A model generated the notes under the pieces. The model was not told the DNA's origin. It saw nothing but the letters and a program-made list of their open reading frames with translations, and searched no databases. 64,000 nt of DNA from contig NW_004955465.1 in NCBI RefSeq assembly GCF_000276665.1, positions 1,271,901 through 1,335,900 on the forward strand. The letters run 5' to 3'. This DNA comes from Chinchilla lanigera. Its lineage: Eukaryota > Chordata > Mammalia > Rodentia > Chinchillidae. The translations under genes and the position numbers were made by a program. Below are positions 1-11,625 of this stretch, piece after piece (positions within the stretch are counted from its first letter, which is position 1; each line of letters opens with the position of its first letter).

Positions 1-442
1 ATATTCACTCTGTGTTAAAAACGTTTAAATATTTTAAATGACAAATAAAAAACACAGACACACAGACGCACCCAAGCCTCGTTCATTCCCTTTCCCCAAT
101 TGTCCTAGACTGAGATAGGCACCTCTCCTCTAGCTCCATGTGTCTGGTTTCACGTCTACCATACACATTCCTCTGATGTTAACTCCCACTCCCCACCCTG
201 TGGAAAACCTAGTTCCTCAGCATCAACCAGGTCTTATTTATTCTTGGAGTCTCAGAGCAGAGCTCTGTGTCTGACACACAATGGGTACTTCTAAAACTTG
301 TGTTGTCATGGCAAATCTCTAGGATAGAGTTAGAGCATTTGGCAAACAGTGGTCCAGAGGATTCACTTTTCAAAGAGTATTTTTAAAACCTGCTCTTCTA
401 TAAAACATATTTTGGAACTCCCTGGATCTCTGAGATCTTTTC
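1..442. other. Unassigned intronic sequence
   Basis: No gene or RNA seen. A short MIR-like 3' end may lie near 250-290. Confidence 0.4.
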
Positions 443-789
443 TATTATGGATGAAATTATCCCCTCCCATAAAAATGATACGTTAGAGTTCAGGATTTCT
501 TATTTGGCAGTAGATTCATATTGAATTGAGTTCACTAGGGTGGGCCCTAATTCAGGGTGTTGGTGTCCTTAATGAAAAATAGAAATTCTGACACAGAGTC
601 ATACACAGAGAGAAGATGCCATAGGGACATTAAGCAGAGATCAGGTGGTATCTACAAGGCATGGAATGCCAAAGATGACCAACACATACCAGAAGCTGGG
701 GAGAGGTGTGGAATAGCTTCTCTCTCAGAAAGAACCAACCCTAGATTTTGGGCGTGTAACAGGAGATCTGTTGTTTAAAATATCCAGTT

Positions 790-933
790 TGACTGGGTGT
801 GGTGGCGCACACCTGTAATCCCAGCACTCAGGAGGCTGAGGTAGGAGGATTGTTGCAAGTTTGAGGCCAACCTGGGCTACAAAGTGAGTTCAAGGCCTGC
901 CTGAACTGCATAGGGGAGACCTTGTCTCAAAAA

Positions 934-934
<1 letters not shown>
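790..934 (+). mobile_element. B1 SINE with CA-repeat tail
   Basis: 7SL-derived monomer: GTGGTGGCGCACACCTGTAATCC, GCTGAGG and the end CTTGTCTCAAAAA. It is flanked by a 10-bp target duplication (ATCCAGTTTG at 782-791, ATCTAGTTTG at 981-990), so it inserted into the LTR around it. The A tail has become a CA microsatellite. Confidence 0.85.

Positions 935-979
<45 letters not shown>
935..979. repeat. (AC)n microsatellite
   Basis: About 22 uninterrupted AC units grown from the B1 tail; likely length-polymorphic. Confidence 0.95.
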
Positions 980-981
<2 letters not shown>

Positions 982-1135
982 TCTAGTTTGTGGCCTTTGG
1001 TTCCAGCAGCCACTAGATAGATTCGTGCACTAATCTATCTTCCAGCTTGAATCTTCTCTGATCTTTCATAATGATAGTAAAAACAGTGGGTTGCTGACCT
1101 TAACATCCAGGTTTGGAGGTTCAGCACATAGGGGC

Positions 1136-1525
1136 TGTCTTAGTTACTTTTCTCTCATTGCTGAGACAAAATTCCTGACACCCAAAATTAAGAAAGGAAA
1201 GGTTTATTTAGCTCACAGTTTGTAGAGGTTTTAGTCCATAATTGGTTGGCTCCAAGGCAGGGTGGCATGGCAGAGGGGCAACAGTTCGTGGCAGCAGAAG
1301 ACAGCAAAGTAACGAGAACAAAAATAGTAGGAGCAAGCTCCTTTTCCTCCCTTGTATTGTATGCAGGTTGCCGACCCTAGTGCTGGTGTAGCACTCACAC
1401 CCCCCAACCCCAGCACTAGACAATGAACCAATCACAAACTCTAGATTCAGCCACCTCCAAAAAGCCCACCTACCTCATGACTGCATGAGGCCTTGGGGGA
1501 TATGTAGACACAAACCATAGCAGGG
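1136..1525 (-). mobile_element. MaLR-like LTR, antisense
   Basis: Starts GTCTTAGTTACTTTTCT, then GGTTTATTTAGCTCACAG, and ends with a CACAAACCATAGCAG-like terminus. Same family as the copies at 11262, 26005, 28613 and (opposite strand) 33830. Family assignment is from recall. Confidence 0.55.
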
Positions 1526-3470
1526 ACCCAAAGTGTCCCTCTTGTATTAGCAAATGTTTGCCAACAATCTTTGACACCTAGCACCAGATGGGCAGTAGAG
1601 GTGATCACTTAAAAATTAGAGGAAGTCTGGTGAGGATAAGGGGTACGTTGATGGCCACTGGTGAAAAGAGGACAGACTCAGTGTGTCCCCCTCAGCAACA
1701 CAGATAACAGGGTCATGCTGGCCCTTACCCTCTTTCTTAGGAGCCCATTGATTTGCAAGGCTTCTGAGCTCTTACCCCTGCCACCTGTGTATGTGTGGTC
1801 TGCCGCCAGTGACAGCAGTGTGTCTGCCAATGCTGCTGCTTGAGAAGGTCCCTATGGGATTAGCAGGTGGCCACAGGAGCTCTGGTTTGACCCTCGACTG
1901 TCACCAGTTCTCCTGGCTTTACCCTGTCTTTTCCCCACATCCCCAGGCCTTTTCCAGGCTGAATGGCTTTCTCAGAACCCCCCACCCCCAACACACTGTA
2001 GCTGCCTCTGGCTGAGAGGTCAGGGCCACCGGATGAGAGAACCCCATCACTCATCCAACCTGGTTCTAGCAAATGCACTTCTCTGCTGACTGCTTTAACC
2101 TCAGCCTCCCGGCGGCCCCGGGGATACTGGTTCTTAGGATTCAGTTTTGGGAGTCACAAGTGAATAGACCTGAGTTTGAGTTTAAGGGCTTGAAAGGGGG
2201 TTTGAAAGTAAATGGCATTTAATGCAGCTATTTTGGAAGCCCTTCCCTGCCATGTTGGAGTCCTCAGGCTTTGGCTTTGTGAACCTTCAGTTCTTGACCT
2301 GGTGACGGCCGGAACTGGACTGAGCTTGTTAACAAAGTGGACATCATGGTAGGTGCAAAAGTGAGCCTGGTGGCTCCTGCTAACCCCTCTCCCTCTGCTT
2401 TTATCCCTGCCAGGATTCTTCCTTTAGTAGACATTCCGCAGCCTTCCCCTGGCCGCACAGTACAGGTCTTCTGATCAGGGCTGCTGCCCTCAGCCGCCTC
2501 TGTGGTGCAGTGCCGTATGCAGAGTTCAGATCCACACTGCTGTGTCCACCGAGAGGCTCAGGACAGCCCCGGGTTGGACAGACGCCCTGTGTCATCCAGA
2601 GGGAAAAGACTGTGTCCCACGTGGCCCGAGGCGGAGGGTCATTGAAAGATTAGACTTGTCCTTCTGATGTCTGTGTGTCCTCTGCTTATTAGCAGTGAGA
2701 TTTCTCATTATACAGGAAACTGCTTCGTGAGTGCTCAGGAATAAGTGGAAATGCTACCTTCCTGAGGAAGAACTGCGGCTTGGGCCCGGCTGTCTTCCCC
2801 TCCATGTTCTTTGGCTGTAGTTGTCTCTCTATTGCTTGGAAAGGGAAAAAGCCAGACATTGCCTAAGGGCAAATCTATTTACCTTTGGCCCAGGAAAATG
2901 TGAAGCAAAAGCTTGTTTCCCTAGATTGTTTTAGCTCTACAGCTATTCTGAGACAGAGAAAAGGAGGGAGTGGGTCTTTGTTTCTTTATATTAAGGGCAC
3001 AGTGCAAGTAGAGAACATTATTGCCGCACCGTGATCAAATGGGTGATTGTGGCCACGGGCAGCCCTGAGATCTCATTGAGATGCATGGCTATTATTTCCT
3101 CTGTTCTCCAATATGAATATGAGAAGTGGTGCTCGGGAGCTCAGGAAGTCTGGGTCTACATGAAGACAGGAGTTGCTGGGCATCTGTAAGCTTAGAAAGC
3201 TGCCAGCTACACTGTCGCCAGCGCTCGCTGCTCCCTCCCCCCGGACAGCCGCGTCCCCGTAGCTGCCAGTTGCTCAGTCCTTTCCCACTGCTGTGTTTAT
3301 TCTGCTCCTGTGCAGAAGCTGGGTCATCACCCTCTTTGACAATCAGGGTGCTGTTACATTGTAGGACCGAGCCTTGTATTTTAATCATGTTCCTTGCCAG
3401 GAGAGATTCACTTAATAATTAGAGATGGTTGCCTTCTAGAGTGGAGTGAGATGATTTAAAAAATGCATTA
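1526..3470. other. Unassigned intronic sequence
   Basis: Mostly unique DNA; overlapping short ORFs on both strands show no recognisable protein. Nothing else supported. Confidence 0.4.
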
Positions 3471-3569
3471 GTTTATTATTATTATTTTTTTGTGTGTGGT
3501 GCTAGGGGTTGAACCCAGGGCCTCATGCATGCTAGGGAAGTGCTCTACCACTGAACTACACCCTCAGGT
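3471..3569 (-). mobile_element. ID SINE, antisense
   Basis: Antisense tRNA-derived element: T run, GGGGTTGAACCCAGGGCC (B box), GAGTTCAG-like A-box complement and CCCTCAG. Short ATGCATT target duplication on each side. Confidence 0.8.
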
Positions 3570-3609
3570 CTTTATGCATTCAGAGTAGACAAATAAAAAT
3601 TGCATACAT

Positions 3610-4500
3610 TTATCAAGCAGTTTTCAATTTTATTTTTATTCACTTAATATTGGGTATACTTATGGGATACAGTATGATATTTTGATCGATATATACATGA
3701 TAGAAAGATTCTATCTAGTCAAGCTAATTCAAGTACCTGTTGTCTTACCAATGTATTCTTTTTCTGTAGTGAAAAGGGTAAAAAAATCTCTTAGCAGTTT
3801 TGAAATATACAGTGATGATTATTGACTTTGGTTACCAAGCTGTGCAGTAGATCATTAAACTGTACCCCCCCCCCAGTCTAAATGGAACTTTACCCTCTTT
3901 GATCAGCATCTTTTCTTTTCCCATTCTTCCTCTTGTGCTATGTTCTCTGGACACCAGCCTTCTATTCTGAGACTGGCTTGTTTAGATTTCACGTATAAGT
4001 AGAATCATGCGGCGCTTGTCTTTCTGCCATGACTTGTTTCACTTTGCATAAGGCCCTCCAATTTTTCTGTCTGTGTTGTTTTGAATGACAGAATTTCCTT
4101 CTTTTTAAAGGCTGTGTAGTATTCCACAGTGTATTGATACCACATTTTCTTTACCTAGTCATCTTTTTTTTTTTTTTTTGTCTTTTGGAGATAGGATTTC
4201 ACTATGGAGTTCAGGCTGGCCTTGAACTTGCTTTGTAGCCCAGGCTGGACTTGAACTCACAGCGATCCTTCTGCCTCAGGCTCCTGAGTGCTGGAATTAC
4301 AAGAATATGCCACCATACCCAGCTATCTGTTCATCTTTTGATAATACTTAAGTTTCTTCCATTTGTTGGCTATTGTGAATTTGTTGAAATGAACATGGGA
4401 AGGTAGATGTCTCTTCAACCTATTGACTCCAATTCCTTTGCATATGACTGCAAGTGGGGATGCTGGGTCACAATGTGTTGTTTTAAACTATGTATACGTT
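3610..4500 (-). mobile_element. L1M-type LINE 3' end, antisense
   Basis: Antisense L1 3'UTR pattern: GTAGAATCATGCGG, TAGTATTCCACAGTGTATTG, TTGGCTATTGTGAAT and GGATGCTGGGTCA. Diverged, and interrupted by a C9-10 run near 3866 and by a B1. Confidence 0.7.
4162..4324 (-). mobile_element. B1 SINE nested in L1, antisense
   Basis: Long T run, CAGGCTGGCCTTGAACT, CTCCTGAGTGCTGGAATTACA and CCACCATACCCAGCT. TCATCTTTT flanks both sides. It inserted into the older L1 tail. Confidence 0.85.
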
Positions 4501-5833
4501 GCGGATCTGCTACATCAAGTTAATTAACATACGCATGACTTTACCTCACATGCCTACCTTTTTATGTGTGATGAGAACTCTTAAAATTCGCTCTTAGCAT
4601 TTTTCAGAAAGGGTATCTTTGCCACATAATGCGTGAAATCAGAGACCACTCTCGCTGCAGATGTGTTCTCTGTTCCTGTTGGATGGTGATTACCTGGGGG
4701 TGGGATGAGTCATGCGGGCTGCGTTTCACCAGAAATAGCTCTGTCATTTGCAGTGGTCTCTGATTTGTTGCATTATGGGTATCTTTTCATCCAGGTCCCC
4801 CTGTTCAGAAACAAAGAAAGTCAAATTCATGCAGTCTGTGGGAACAGCGCCAGCGAGGGAGGGCAAAGCAGAGCAGATGCCCTGGGTGGACCTGGAGGTG
4901 AGCCTCAGAGTCCATAAAGAAACTGGGGCCCCAGCGTGGGTACAACCACTGCACTGGCTGCTGTAGGGTGCAGCTGCTATACTCTCTCCTGTGCAGGAGA
5001 CAGAGAACTCTCCATTAAATCCTTATGATAGACTGAAATAATGGCAACTCTAGCAGACGTGGACTGTGGAATGGCTTCCTCACTAGATCTGATTACTTTG
5101 TGATTAGCAGATGGAGGCACCGTGGTACCAGGCTCAACCTTATTCGTTTTGCTGCTGTCCATCTTGATACACAGATAATTACAGCAGTTCCTGTCTATGC
5201 GGAGGACCAGCAGGGAGGAGGGGAGCAGCAGAGGACATATCGAAAGCAGGACAGACAGGCACCAGCGCAATTTTGGCGAGAGATAACAGTGCAAGCATTT
5301 ATTTTAAAGTATTTAAAGAGCTCTGTGTTTCTCAAAATGGACTAGGGATGTTTGGGTAATAACCCAAGTACTGTTTACGTTGAAAGCCATTCTCTGATTT
5401 AACAGGAAACATGTCTGGTTTTGATTTCTGAAAACATTTGTTAGCAAAATTGCTTCCAGGACACCAAGCTAGTCCTGGGGAAGTGAGATCTGAGCTCTTG
5501 GTCTTTCAGAGACGACGAGTGCTGTCCCGGGTGGCAGAGTGCTGGGAACAGTCAGGGACAGTTGGGGATGACACTGCAGACGGTGGCACCATTCATACTC
5601 AGAGAACTTGTATTAACCCTTACGGGGCAAGGCCTTGCCTGCTCGGGAGATGTGGGCACCTGGCATGGGAGGACTGGCCTAGCTTAGATTTCCCAGGACA
5701 GGTTTTAGTGGTCGCCGGCAGCCAGCGTTGTTCAGTTCAGCATAGAGGACAATGGACCGTGGGTTTTGCGCTTGGAGAGACTGCGCATAAACCCTTCCTC
5801 CTCCACTGACTTGCCTTTGTACAGGGCACTCAA
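4501..5833. other. Unassigned intronic sequence
   Basis: Unique-looking DNA. Chance ORFs near 5438-5809 (+) and 4977-5294 (-) have no family resemblance. Confidence 0.4.
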
Positions 5834-5935
5834 TCTTTTTTCTTTTTGTTTTTCTCCCTGTTCTGGGAATGGAACCCAGGGCCTCGTACATGCCAGGCAA
5901 GAACACTACACTTAGCTCCACCTCTAGCTGGTCCT
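5834..5935 (-). mobile_element. ID SINE, antisense
   Basis: T-rich start, then GGGAATGGAACCCAGGGCCT, CATGCCAGGCAAG and a degraded A-box complement near CTTAGCTCCACC. Confidence 0.7.
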
Positions 5936-6129
5936 TAGGCTCAACTGCTCCTTAGCATCACCAAGGAGCCCTTAAAACTCTGGGTGCCCAGACTGTGTCT
6001 AAGAGCAAGGAGTAGAGGAAGCTCTGGGGTGGAACCCAGGCATTGGGGTTCTTAGAAGTATCCCCTGTGCCCTTTGCAGTGGAGATGCACGTCAAGCACC
6101 ACGGGACAAGTGGGACTATGTGGTCTTCT

Positions 6130-6240
6130 AGCTCAGGAGCTGCGCTTCCTCATCTGCAAAGTGGGGACCTGTGAGGATTAAGGGACAGTACCTGCGCGAT
6201 GCTTAGTCCAGGGCCCAGTGCATGGCAAATGCCTCGGGTA
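6130..6240 (+). mobile_element. MIR fragment
   Basis: CTTCCTCATCTGCAAAGTGGGG and GTGAGGATTAAG match the MIR core and 3' part. Confidence 0.5.
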
Positions 6241-6481
6241 TGGCAACCTACACCACCGTCTCAGCCTCTCTGTGTGCAAAGGAAACTCCTGAAATGCGCA
6301 TGGGATGTTTCCCACGTACACCACAAGGAAGGCACAGCACCACAGGTCTGGCATTTGTCTGAGAGACATATGCAGAGATGGACAGATGCTAAGCCTGCCA
6401 TGGTGTTGCAGAGAAAGGTTGCGGGGAGACCAGGTATCAGAGACCCTCCTGGGCTGGGCCTTCTTTTAGGGGCAGCCACAT

Positions 6482-6592
6482 TTGTTTTTTTGAAACAAGT
6501 CTTACTTACTAAGTTGCCTATACTGACTTCAAAATCATGATCTTCTTGCCTCAGCCTCCTGAGTGCTGGGATTGCAGGCGTATAACTGTCTT
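6482..6592 (-). mobile_element. B1 fragment, antisense
   Basis: GCCTCAGCCTCCTGAGTGCTGGGATTGCAGGCGTA is the antisense 7SL signature (quoted pieces: GCCTCAGCCTCCTGAGTG, CTGGGATTGCAGG). The 5' end is degraded. Confidence 0.75.
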
Positions 6593-6667
6593 AATTTTGT
6601 TTATTCTCTGATTTTCCTTTTCCTCTGCCTTGACATTGTTGTAAGCTTTTCTAAAAAGATCCTAGTG

Positions 6668-6768
6668 CAGATGACAGTGTAGCTTAGTGGTAGAATACAA
6701 GCTTAGCATGCACAAGGCCCTGAGTTTAACCTCCAGCACTAAAAGAACAAAACAAAAATACCCCTATT
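6668..6768 (+). mobile_element. ID SINE
   Basis: TGTAGCTTAGTGGTAGAA (A box), GCACAAGGCCCTGAGTTTAA (B box), CTCCAGCAC and an A-rich tail. Confidence 0.8.
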
Positions 6769-7154
6769 GTGGTGTTGACAGAGCAGTGTTTAGAAAATCA
6801 AGTCTGAAAAAATTTTGAGTAAACATATCTGTGATCTCATATCTGCCACACCTGGACCAGTTAACTCCCAAATATCCTGATTGGAAGGATGGATTTTTCT
6901 AGAAGTTAAATGCAGTTGGCCTTCATTTCTATGATTCTGCCCTCATTCGATGCCATAAAATCATATCTACCTAGAGAATGTTAATTTCTGTCTCTGTTAC
7001 CCCTGTAAACATTAATTATAAAATTCACGGTGCCTGGGTTAACAATCCTGTTCTCCGAACATCACCAGCCAGCACGTGCCTTAGTACCAGCTGTCACACA
7101 GATTCACTTCCGGCGGTTCCACTGACATTGTACATCCACCCGTGGGCTGCGGGT

Positions 7155-7300
7155 GTGGGCTTCTGACCTCAGAATGGCTGGGTTAGAATGCTGGGTCAGT
7201 ACTCAGCTCTTGAACGTTGGTTTCTTATCTACAAAACGGGGACTGCAGTGCTCATTTTGCAGGGTGATGTGTGTTGAAGTTTGGTAGTAATATAAATAAC
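7155..7300 (+). mobile_element. Possible MIR fragment
   Basis: TTTCTTATCTACAAAACGGGGAC resembles the MIR 'cctcatctgtaaaatgggg' block; otherwise diverged. Confidence 0.4.
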
Positions 7301-7354
7301 ATGCATGTCATGTCCATCACGTGTGGTCTGGGTTATAGATTACTAGGTTTTAGC

Positions 7355-7570
7355 ATGCAGTTTGAACATCCCTAGTCTAAGAATCCAAAATCAGAAATGC
7401 TCCAAAAGACAAAACTTTATAACAGACATAGATTTTGGAGCATTTCTGATTTTGGATTTTGGCACTGGGGATGTTCAACTGGTAAAGTCTATGTAAATAT
7501 TCTGAAATCTGAAAAAAGTCTGAAATCTGAAACATGTATGATCTCAAGCATTTGGATAAAGTATTACTAG
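7355..7570 (+). mobile_element. Tigger-type DNA transposon with long hairpin
   Basis: The TTGAACATCCCTA terminus and repeated CTGAAATCTGAA blocks match MER44/Tigger7-like elements (recalled family). Arms 7359-7407 and 7432-7480 are inverted repeats around a 24-base loop; the inner 25 bases pair almost perfectly. Confidence 0.6.
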
Positions 7571-8300
7571 TTTAGAGGCCAGTCCCTGGTTTTAAAATTT
7601 AAACTTCCATTAAATTTGAGAAGGTGTAGTTTTTACATTGATAGTGTTGAATATTCTCCGAGGCAATAGCAAACAGATGTCTGCATAAAGAAGGTACTAT
7701 AATCATACTCTTAGCACCTTCGTGGTTTTGTTGCCTTCTTTCCCAGAACTTTCTCTTCCTCCTGCCCTTAGATAAAAGTGCTATGTACAGTTTCTTTATT
7801 CCAAGTTTTCATGGAATGGTCACAACTGTGGTTGGTGGGGGAGAGGGCAGAGTGGAGGAGCCCAGTCCAGTTCATCATCTACAAAATCACACCTTGGAAC
7901 GGAAGTGGAGGCCTTAGCACTTACATGTCTCATCCAGTAAGCTAAAAAAAGGAAACATGTTGAAAAATGCCCGTAGAGGGCTGAGCATAAGGTTTGGATG
8001 TCCTCCCTCCATCTCTATGTCCTCTGCTCTCTTCACTCTCCCCCTCAGCATCTTTATCTGTCACCCCGCAGCACAGCTGTGCCAGATGTTTGTTGATGGG
8101 TGAGTAAGGGCATCTTCGTTTGGCAGGCTCAAGTGGACTAGTCAGGCTTTCCTGTCTGGTGGCCAGCAATATGTGGCCAGAAAGAAGCTGTGACTGCCAA
8201 AGGTCACAACTGGTGCTTGGTCCCACGGTACATTGCTATACATTCGTATACATCCATCCGCTGTGATAGATGGAAGGTTGGTTTGTCTTCCCCACCCCAC
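7571..8300. other. Unassigned intronic sequence
   Basis: No element or exon recognised. Confidence 0.4.
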
Positions 8301-8303
8301 CCC

Positions 8304-8425
8304 ACTCTTTTTTGGCAAGAGGATCTTGCTACACAACCCAGGCTGACCTTGAACTCCCTGTCCTCTGGCCTTTGCTTCCCGAGTGCCGGGATTACAGATG
8401 TGCACTACCACACCTTGCTGCCTTT
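8304..8425 (-). mobile_element. B1 SINE, antisense
   Basis: GGCTGACCTTGAACTC, CCCGAGTGCCGGGATTACAG and CACTACCACACC are the antisense B1 blocks. Confidence 0.8.
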
Positions 8426-8469
8426 TTAAATGCGCAACTTGAGAGAGATTTGGATTAAAAATACACCTG

Positions 8470-8665
8470 TAGTTTAGAAACCGTTATGGCTGCTCTGCCT
8501 AATGTTAGCCACCAGCGCATGTAACTTTTAGATTTAAGTGAATTAAAAGAAAATAAGATGAAAATTTCAATTTTTCCACCACATTCCAAGAGCACAGTGA
8601 TCAGGTGTGGCTGGTGGCTCCCACACCGACAACACAGAAAACAGTTGTAGCACTGCAGAAAGTTC
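8470..8665 (-). mobile_element. hAT-type DNA transposon fragment
   Basis: GTGTGGCTGGTGGCTCCCAC, the A/T-rich middle and AGAAAGTTCTGTTGG match the common non-autonomous hAT element ending in 'ctattggacagcgctg'. Strand is tentative. Confidence 0.45.
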
Positions 8666-9374
8666 TGTTGGGCCTCACTGCATGCCAGGGTGGGTGTGAA
8701 AAATTCAAGGGCTTTTACAGAAAGACAGCCCTTCTCCTGCCTGTCTACTGCATGGGCAAGGGTAGTGGAAGGACATTTTCAAGAACAAAGTCTTCAGGGA
8801 GCTGCGACATGTTATCCTGGAAACTCAGGGATGGAGCAGGGAGATGGGAAGAGCAGCAGAAATCCACTCTGACTGGGGCTTTAAGGGTGGGACTTTCTGA
8901 TTTTCCTTCATGGTTTTCATCAGAACTCATGGCCCTTGGGTTGGCCTGTCCCTTTCTTTTGTCCCCACCTCATGACAGTGTGCTGTATCTCTGGAAGTGA
9001 CTTGAAGCAAACACAAGGTCCTCCTGGCTATGCGTCTATATGTCCTGTTCTTTGGCCACAGGACATGGAGACCTGCTGTCTGAGGCTGGCACTGTTGGCC
9101 CAGCAGCCTGGCCTGGAGCCATCAGTATAACTAGGCCCAGACAGAGCTGCAAGTTGGAGTTTTGCACAAACACAATGTTTTTGACCGAATGTCACATAAA
9201 ATGGTCTTGCTTTGTATTTCTCAGGCTAGCCAAGGCTTTTACAGGAGCAACCCAATAGCCCATCAATACTTTCCTGCCTTACAGATGGAGAAAGCAAAGC
9301 CACAGAATGATGAAGTATGTGCCTGGCAGTTCAGCAATAGCTGTCAGAATTGAAATCGCTCCACCCTTAACCTC
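8666..9374. other. Unassigned intronic sequence
   Basis: Several overlapping ORFs at 8605-9000 lack family resemblance. A weak MIR-like piece (TTACAGATGGAGAAAGCAAAG) lies near 9280. Confidence 0.35.
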
Positions 9375-9780
9375 TGCAAACCTACTTCTGGGAATTTATT
9401 TGGTTGCATTAGCCCAAACTGTTTATTGCAACATTAGTTGTAATATTGAGTAACTTGAAATGGTTATCCCCTCCGTATCTGTGTAGGGAGAGCAGATTAA
9501 GTATGAACTGCATCATATTAATACACTAATACCGTGCTGCCTATAAAATCATGACTGAGATTTGTACATGCTAAAAAGGAAGCTTTCCAAGTTAGAGTAA
9601 GTGAAAAAGTAAGAGGTGAAATGGAGTGGACAGTAGGATCTACTTGGGTTAATTATTTTTAAGATACAATGTTCCAGGAGAATATACAGGCACTGTTCAC
9701 ACTCATTTTTGGGGGGCGATGCAGGAGAACTCCTTTTCATTTTATTTCCTACTGTTATGTTAGATTTTTTTTTTTTAAAA
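9375..9780 (+). mobile_element. L1M-type LINE 3' fragment
   Basis: CTTCTGGGAATTTATTTGG, TTGCAACATTAGTTGTAAT and a later AAGTGAAAAAGTAAGAGG match the 3' end of old L1 elements in sense orientation. The T9 run at about 9768 follows. Confidence 0.55.
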
Positions 9781-9907
9781 AGAACATATTAATGTTTTAC
9801 AATTAAATTTTATCTACTCTTAAAATTTAACTTTGAACTTGTTTAATTTGTATGCCTTTAGCACAGGTAACATACATGTACATGATTCAGAATCCAAAAA
9901 TACCAAG

Positions 9908-9996
9908 GCTGGGCCGGTAGCTCAGTGGTAGAACGCTTGCCTAGCCTGTGAGAGGCTCTGGGTTTGATCCTCAGCGCCACTAAATATAAATAAATC
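9908..9996 (+). mobile_element. ID SINE
   Basis: GGTAGCTCAGTGGTAGAACG, GCTTGCCTAGCC, GGGTTTGATCCTCAGCGCC and an A-rich tail. Close to the tRNA-like ID consensus. Confidence 0.85.
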
Positions 9997-10263
9997 AGAG
10001 ATGCCAAAGAGTAAGCAGTGAAACGTGAGTCTCCCTGTCTTCCCACTCTCCTCCTTGGAGTGGCTGAGTCTGTCTTCTGTGTATCCTCAGAAATGCTTTA
10101 TGCATAAACAAAACACAGAAGTTCCTTGAAGTTAGTTTCTAATTATGCAAGCAAACGTGAGCTTGTGCTAAATCTCCTTGGCTCTGTGCTCCTTGTCCCT
10201 CCTCCATCTCCATGTCTATAGTGTGGAATTTATCTTAGTAGAGATTTATCTTATGCATAAAAG

Positions 10264-10335
10264 AATGGGGCTGGAACCCAAGGCCTTGCTAATGCTAAGC
10301 ATGTGTTCTCTCGCTCAGTTATACCTCCCGCCCAA
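10264..10335 (-). mobile_element. ID SINE, antisense, truncated
   Basis: GGGGCTGGAACCCAAGGCCT, GCTAAGCATGTGTTCTC and TCAGTTATACCTCC are degraded antisense ID blocks. Confidence 0.65.
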
Positions 10336-10739
10336 GTAGGTTTTTAGCAATGAAGCTCACTACATGAGAAAGAAGCCTATCTTTTCCACGTCTGTTAGTG
10401 TTAGACAAAAGGCGAGTGTTTGTGTTTCCCGCTAGCCTGCTCCTCAGGGCTGCTACTTTGTCCTCAGAGGATGCAGCAAACCTCTATGATACAAGGGTGC
10501 TGTGCAGTTTGGGCGGTTGCTGTTCACCAGCTGGCCTGGAAATAACGCAGCCATTTAACATAACAGCCTGCTTGGTTGTGCTGGGGGTTCCTCCCAGGAA
10601 GCCCCCTTGCGGGGAGGTGCCCAAGACTGGCGTGAGCTTTGTTCATTTGGAGCTGACAGGCTGCTGGAAGTAAGAACACAGGTGATTATTTAATTACAGT
10701 TAGAGTAAGAGAGATGAAGGAAAAAAAAATAGCACATAC

Positions 10740-10900
10740 CAGGGTGTGAGGTTGCTCCTGAGCTAAGGAAGCCTTGTTGGCAGAGGAGAATCTGAGTAGG
10801 AAATTAGTCTGGAGAGGAAGCCAGGGTGGGGGAGGGGAGGGAACAGCATCCTAGGCAGAGGGAACCACATGGGCAAAGGCTTCACACAGAGTTTCTCATG
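10740..10900 (-). mobile_element. Probable L2 LINE fragment, antisense
   Basis: GGGAACAGCATCCTAGGCAG and GGGCAAAGGCTTCAC match the reverse of the L2 3' coding end. Sequence on both sides (10341-10739, 10901-11261) shows nothing recognised; a chance ORF at 10398-10673 is not supported. Confidence 0.45.
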
Positions 10901-11261
10901 GAGAAAGCAAAGGATTTACAGCACCCCTGGCCTGACTGTGCTTTATAAGGCAAAGATGCATTCCTCAAGGGCCCTCTGCACCTGTGAGTTCAGCTGTGTG
11001 TTTTTCATTATCAGCACCCTTGTCCCAGCCAGGGAAGTAGAGATTGCCATTGGAGCCTGAGGCTGCAGGCCTGTTCCCCTTCTGTGAGGACCGAAAGGGT
11101 GGAATGGCCTTGAGTGTGGCATAGCATTGCTTGGAGGAGCCCAGACAGAAAGAGGCAGTTCTGAGGTCCCCCAGGCATGTGCTGGTTGAGACCTATGCCC
11201 TTAGGATGTGGAAGTTTGTAGATGGAGCTGCTGCTACAAGTGACCCACTGAGGAGAGTTAG

Positions 11262-11625
11262 GTGTGGGTTGAGCTTGCTGTGAGTGAATACCTGAGACGA
11301 ATCAGCTTGTAAAGAGGAAAGGTTAATCTTGGCTCACAGTTTTGGAAGTTTTAACCTATGGTTGTAGGGACCCATTACTTTAAGCCTCTGGCAGAGGGAT
11401 GCAGCAGGACGTCATGGTGGGAGCGCATGCTGTGGCCAGCTGTTCACCTCATGGCCCAGATGTGGCAGAGAGAGAAAGGAAGAGACTTGGGTCTCCCAGT
11501 CTCCATTCACAGCATGCCCCCAACGGCTAGAAGATGCCTAAGTCCCACCTCTTGAAGTTGCCAGTGCCTCCCAGAGTGTCAGGCTTCAACATGGGCCTGT
11601 GGGAGGCATTCTAGATCCAAACCAC
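11262..11625 (-). mobile_element. MaLR-like LTR, antisense
   Basis: GTGAATACCTGAGACGAATC, GGCTCACAGTTTTGGAAG, ACGTCATGGTGGGAGC and AGATCCAAACCACAGC. Same family and orientation as the 1136 copy. Confidence 0.55.

Larger units (their letters stand above)
443..1015 (+). mobile_element. MaLR-type LTR fragment (MLT/MST-like), split by a B1
   Basis: The left part (443-781) has the typical order GGTGTCCTTA, a GACACAGA stretch, GAAGATGCC and AGAACCAACCCT. The right part (about 991-1015) continues with a GTTTGTGG-type end after the B1 insertion. Old, diverged, non-coding. Family name is from memory. Confidence 0.6.
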
